This document shows positions 63,245-64,000 of a stretch of 64,000 bases of DNA, in pieces. Position 1 is the stretch's first letter; each line of letters starts with the position of its first letter. Both the position numbers and the translations under genes were made by a program. The stretch is from an uncultured Bacteroidales bacterium. GTDB taxonomy: Bacteria; Bacteroidota; Bacteroidia; Bacteroidales; UBA932. Location of the stretch: contig ONOQ01000001.1 in assembly GCA_900319485.1 (NCBI GenBank), positions 1 to 64,000 on the forward strand, written 5' to 3'. Under the pieces are notes generated by a model, which searched no databases, was not told the DNA's origin, and saw nothing but the letters and a program-made list of their open reading frames with translations.

Positions 63245-64000
63245 CTAATAACTGCCGATAGAGAATCTGAGGCCGCCTTCCATCATGAAGCGGACGGGAT
63301 GGACGGGAAGACCGTTAATGTCCGCGCCGCTCACGCGTGTGAAGTAGTAGCGGGCGGTGGGGTTGAGGTAGATGCCAAGCCGGGGAGTGATCATGTACTC
63401 CGCGCCGGCGCCGATACCTGCCGACCACTGGAACGAGGTGTCCTTCTTCTGCCAGGGAATGGGCTTGTTGCCGTGGATTGTGAAGTTGTTGGCAAGGAGG
63501 TAATCCATTTCTCCGCCGGCAAGGACGTGCACCCTCCAGCGGGGGCTGCGGACTATGTCAAAGTAGAAGTTTACGGGAACGCCGATCCAGTGCTGCATAT
63601 TGTCTACGGGCACTTGGGTGAGCACATAGCCGTTGTCTGCGAAGTCTGCGGCGAATGAGCGGCTGATGTTGAGGTAGTTCACTCCTGTGCCGATGGCCCA
63701 TCTGGGCGCGAAGTTCCATTTTACGCCAAGGCCCACGGAGAACGGGAACCCGGGTTTGTCGGAATCGGGATTGGGATTGAACACTCCTTCCTGCGGCGCT
63801 GCGGCCGGGGCGGCGCTGCGGCGGCTAAGGAACGGAGCCTTGGAACTTGCCTGGAAATTACCGGCGGCGGTAAGGGAGATGTCCCTGCCCGGAAGCGGTT
63901 TTGCCTCCCAGGCCAGTTCATTGAGAAGGGTGTTGTCGTCCACCTTTGCCACATAAGAACTCTTTGGCGGCATTGCAAGGCGGGAAGAAAGCTTCTGAAG
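63245..64000 (-). CDS. Outer-membrane beta-barrel protein, N-terminus beyond window
   Basis: At least 251 aa; the frame is open through 64000, so an internal Met is not the true start. The visible N-terminal part ('VDDNTLLNELAWEAKPLPGRDISLTAAGNFQASSK') looks like a linker region. From about 63780 down the sequence is a small outer-membrane barrel: 'FPFSVGLGVKWNFAPRWAIGTGVNYLNISRSF', 'QHWIGVPVNFYFDIVRSPRWRVHVLAGGEMDYLL', 'FQWSAGIGAGAEYMITPRLGIYLNPTARYYF', ending 'FMMEGGLRFSIGSY'. Alternating hydrophobic residues and a terminal aromatic fit barrel assembly. It may follow a sigma-factor gene outside the window. The stop is 2 bp from the GTCGCAGGT array. Confidence 0.75.
   Translation of the reverse strand, partial: LQKLSSRLAMPPKSSYVAKVDDNTLLNELAWEAKPLPGRDISLTAAGNFQASSKAPFLSRRSAAPAAAPQEGVFNPNPDSDKPGFPFSVGLGVKWNFAPRWAIGTGVNYLNISRSFAADFADNGYVLTQVPVDNMQHWIGVPVNFYFDIVRSPRWRVHVLAGGEMDYLLANNFTIHGNKPIPWQKKDTSFQWSAGIGAGAEYMITPRLGIYLNPTARYYFTRVSGADINGLPVHPVRFMMEGGLRFSIGSY

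Overview
This window looks like a chromosome segment of a gut- or rumen-type member of the Bacteroidales. The supporting signs are SusC/SusD pairs, many 'MKK…' lipoproteins, a membrane-anchored AraC-type regulator resembling hybrid two-component systems, fimbrillin-like proteins, and promoters built on the Bacteroidetes -33 TTTG / -7 TAnnTTTG pattern, often within 20 bp of the start codon. Most of the window is GC-rich; the first 6.3 kb is visibly AT-richer. Genus cannot be fixed from sequence alone.

Layout. (1) 0.1-6.3 kb is an AT-rich accessory block. Two 'small protein + fimbrillin-like lipoprotein' cassettes flank two orphan HicB-like genes, followed by a secreted two-repeat protein. (2) 6.3-17.4 kb holds housekeeping and assorted genes: DUF2147, a rhodanese-metallo-beta-lactamase lipoprotein, a GH53 galactanase, a coupled GNAT/HAD/TonB-C group, a Sel1-repeat protein, the shikimate operon aroB-aroDA(fusion)-aroC, and a HicAB pair. 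(3) 17.8-34.8 kb is a polysaccharide utilisation locus (PUL) read leftwards: two SusC/SusD pairs, DUF1735 and PKD surface lipoproteins, two GH16 enzymes and a GH16-like lipoprotein without its catalytic residues. A divergent membrane-anchored AraC regulator sits beside it. (4) 34.9-40.8 kb holds a PrsW-type protease, tRNA-Leu(CAA), lipoproteins, two LuxR-type HTH genes, a TerB-like protein and a secreted esterase. (5) 40.9-46.6 kb is an iron-sulfur region: FecCD-like permease, sufB, pnuC-like, sufC, a short sufD, and a coupled TPR/HTH membrane regulator. (6) 46.8-56.3 kb is a second PUL (GH3, SusC, SusD, glycan-binding lipoprotein, BACON-GH16), best explained as beta-glucan use. (7) 56.4-64 kb holds a second HicAB, a CotH-like lipoprotein, yifB, an unknown lipoprotein, ispE, tsaE and an incomplete outer-membrane barrel gene.

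The least expected content is non-coding and repeat-derived. A cluster of eleven exact GTCGCAGGT nonamers, mostly on a 22-bp period, lies at 63.0-63.24 kb, with a two-copy version after the tRNA at 35.8 kb. A ~68-bp dispersed element carrying two TAGGGACGAA repeats exactly 20 bp apart occurs three times; two copies lie just upstream of genes and one encodes the C-terminus of IspE. A palindromic repeat (ATnCCCG…CGGGnATGACG) appears between genes and inside aroB and sufD, and another common dispersed repeat forms the end of aroA. Chorismate synthase carries a 58-residue His/Cys-rich insert. These are the items most worth following up.
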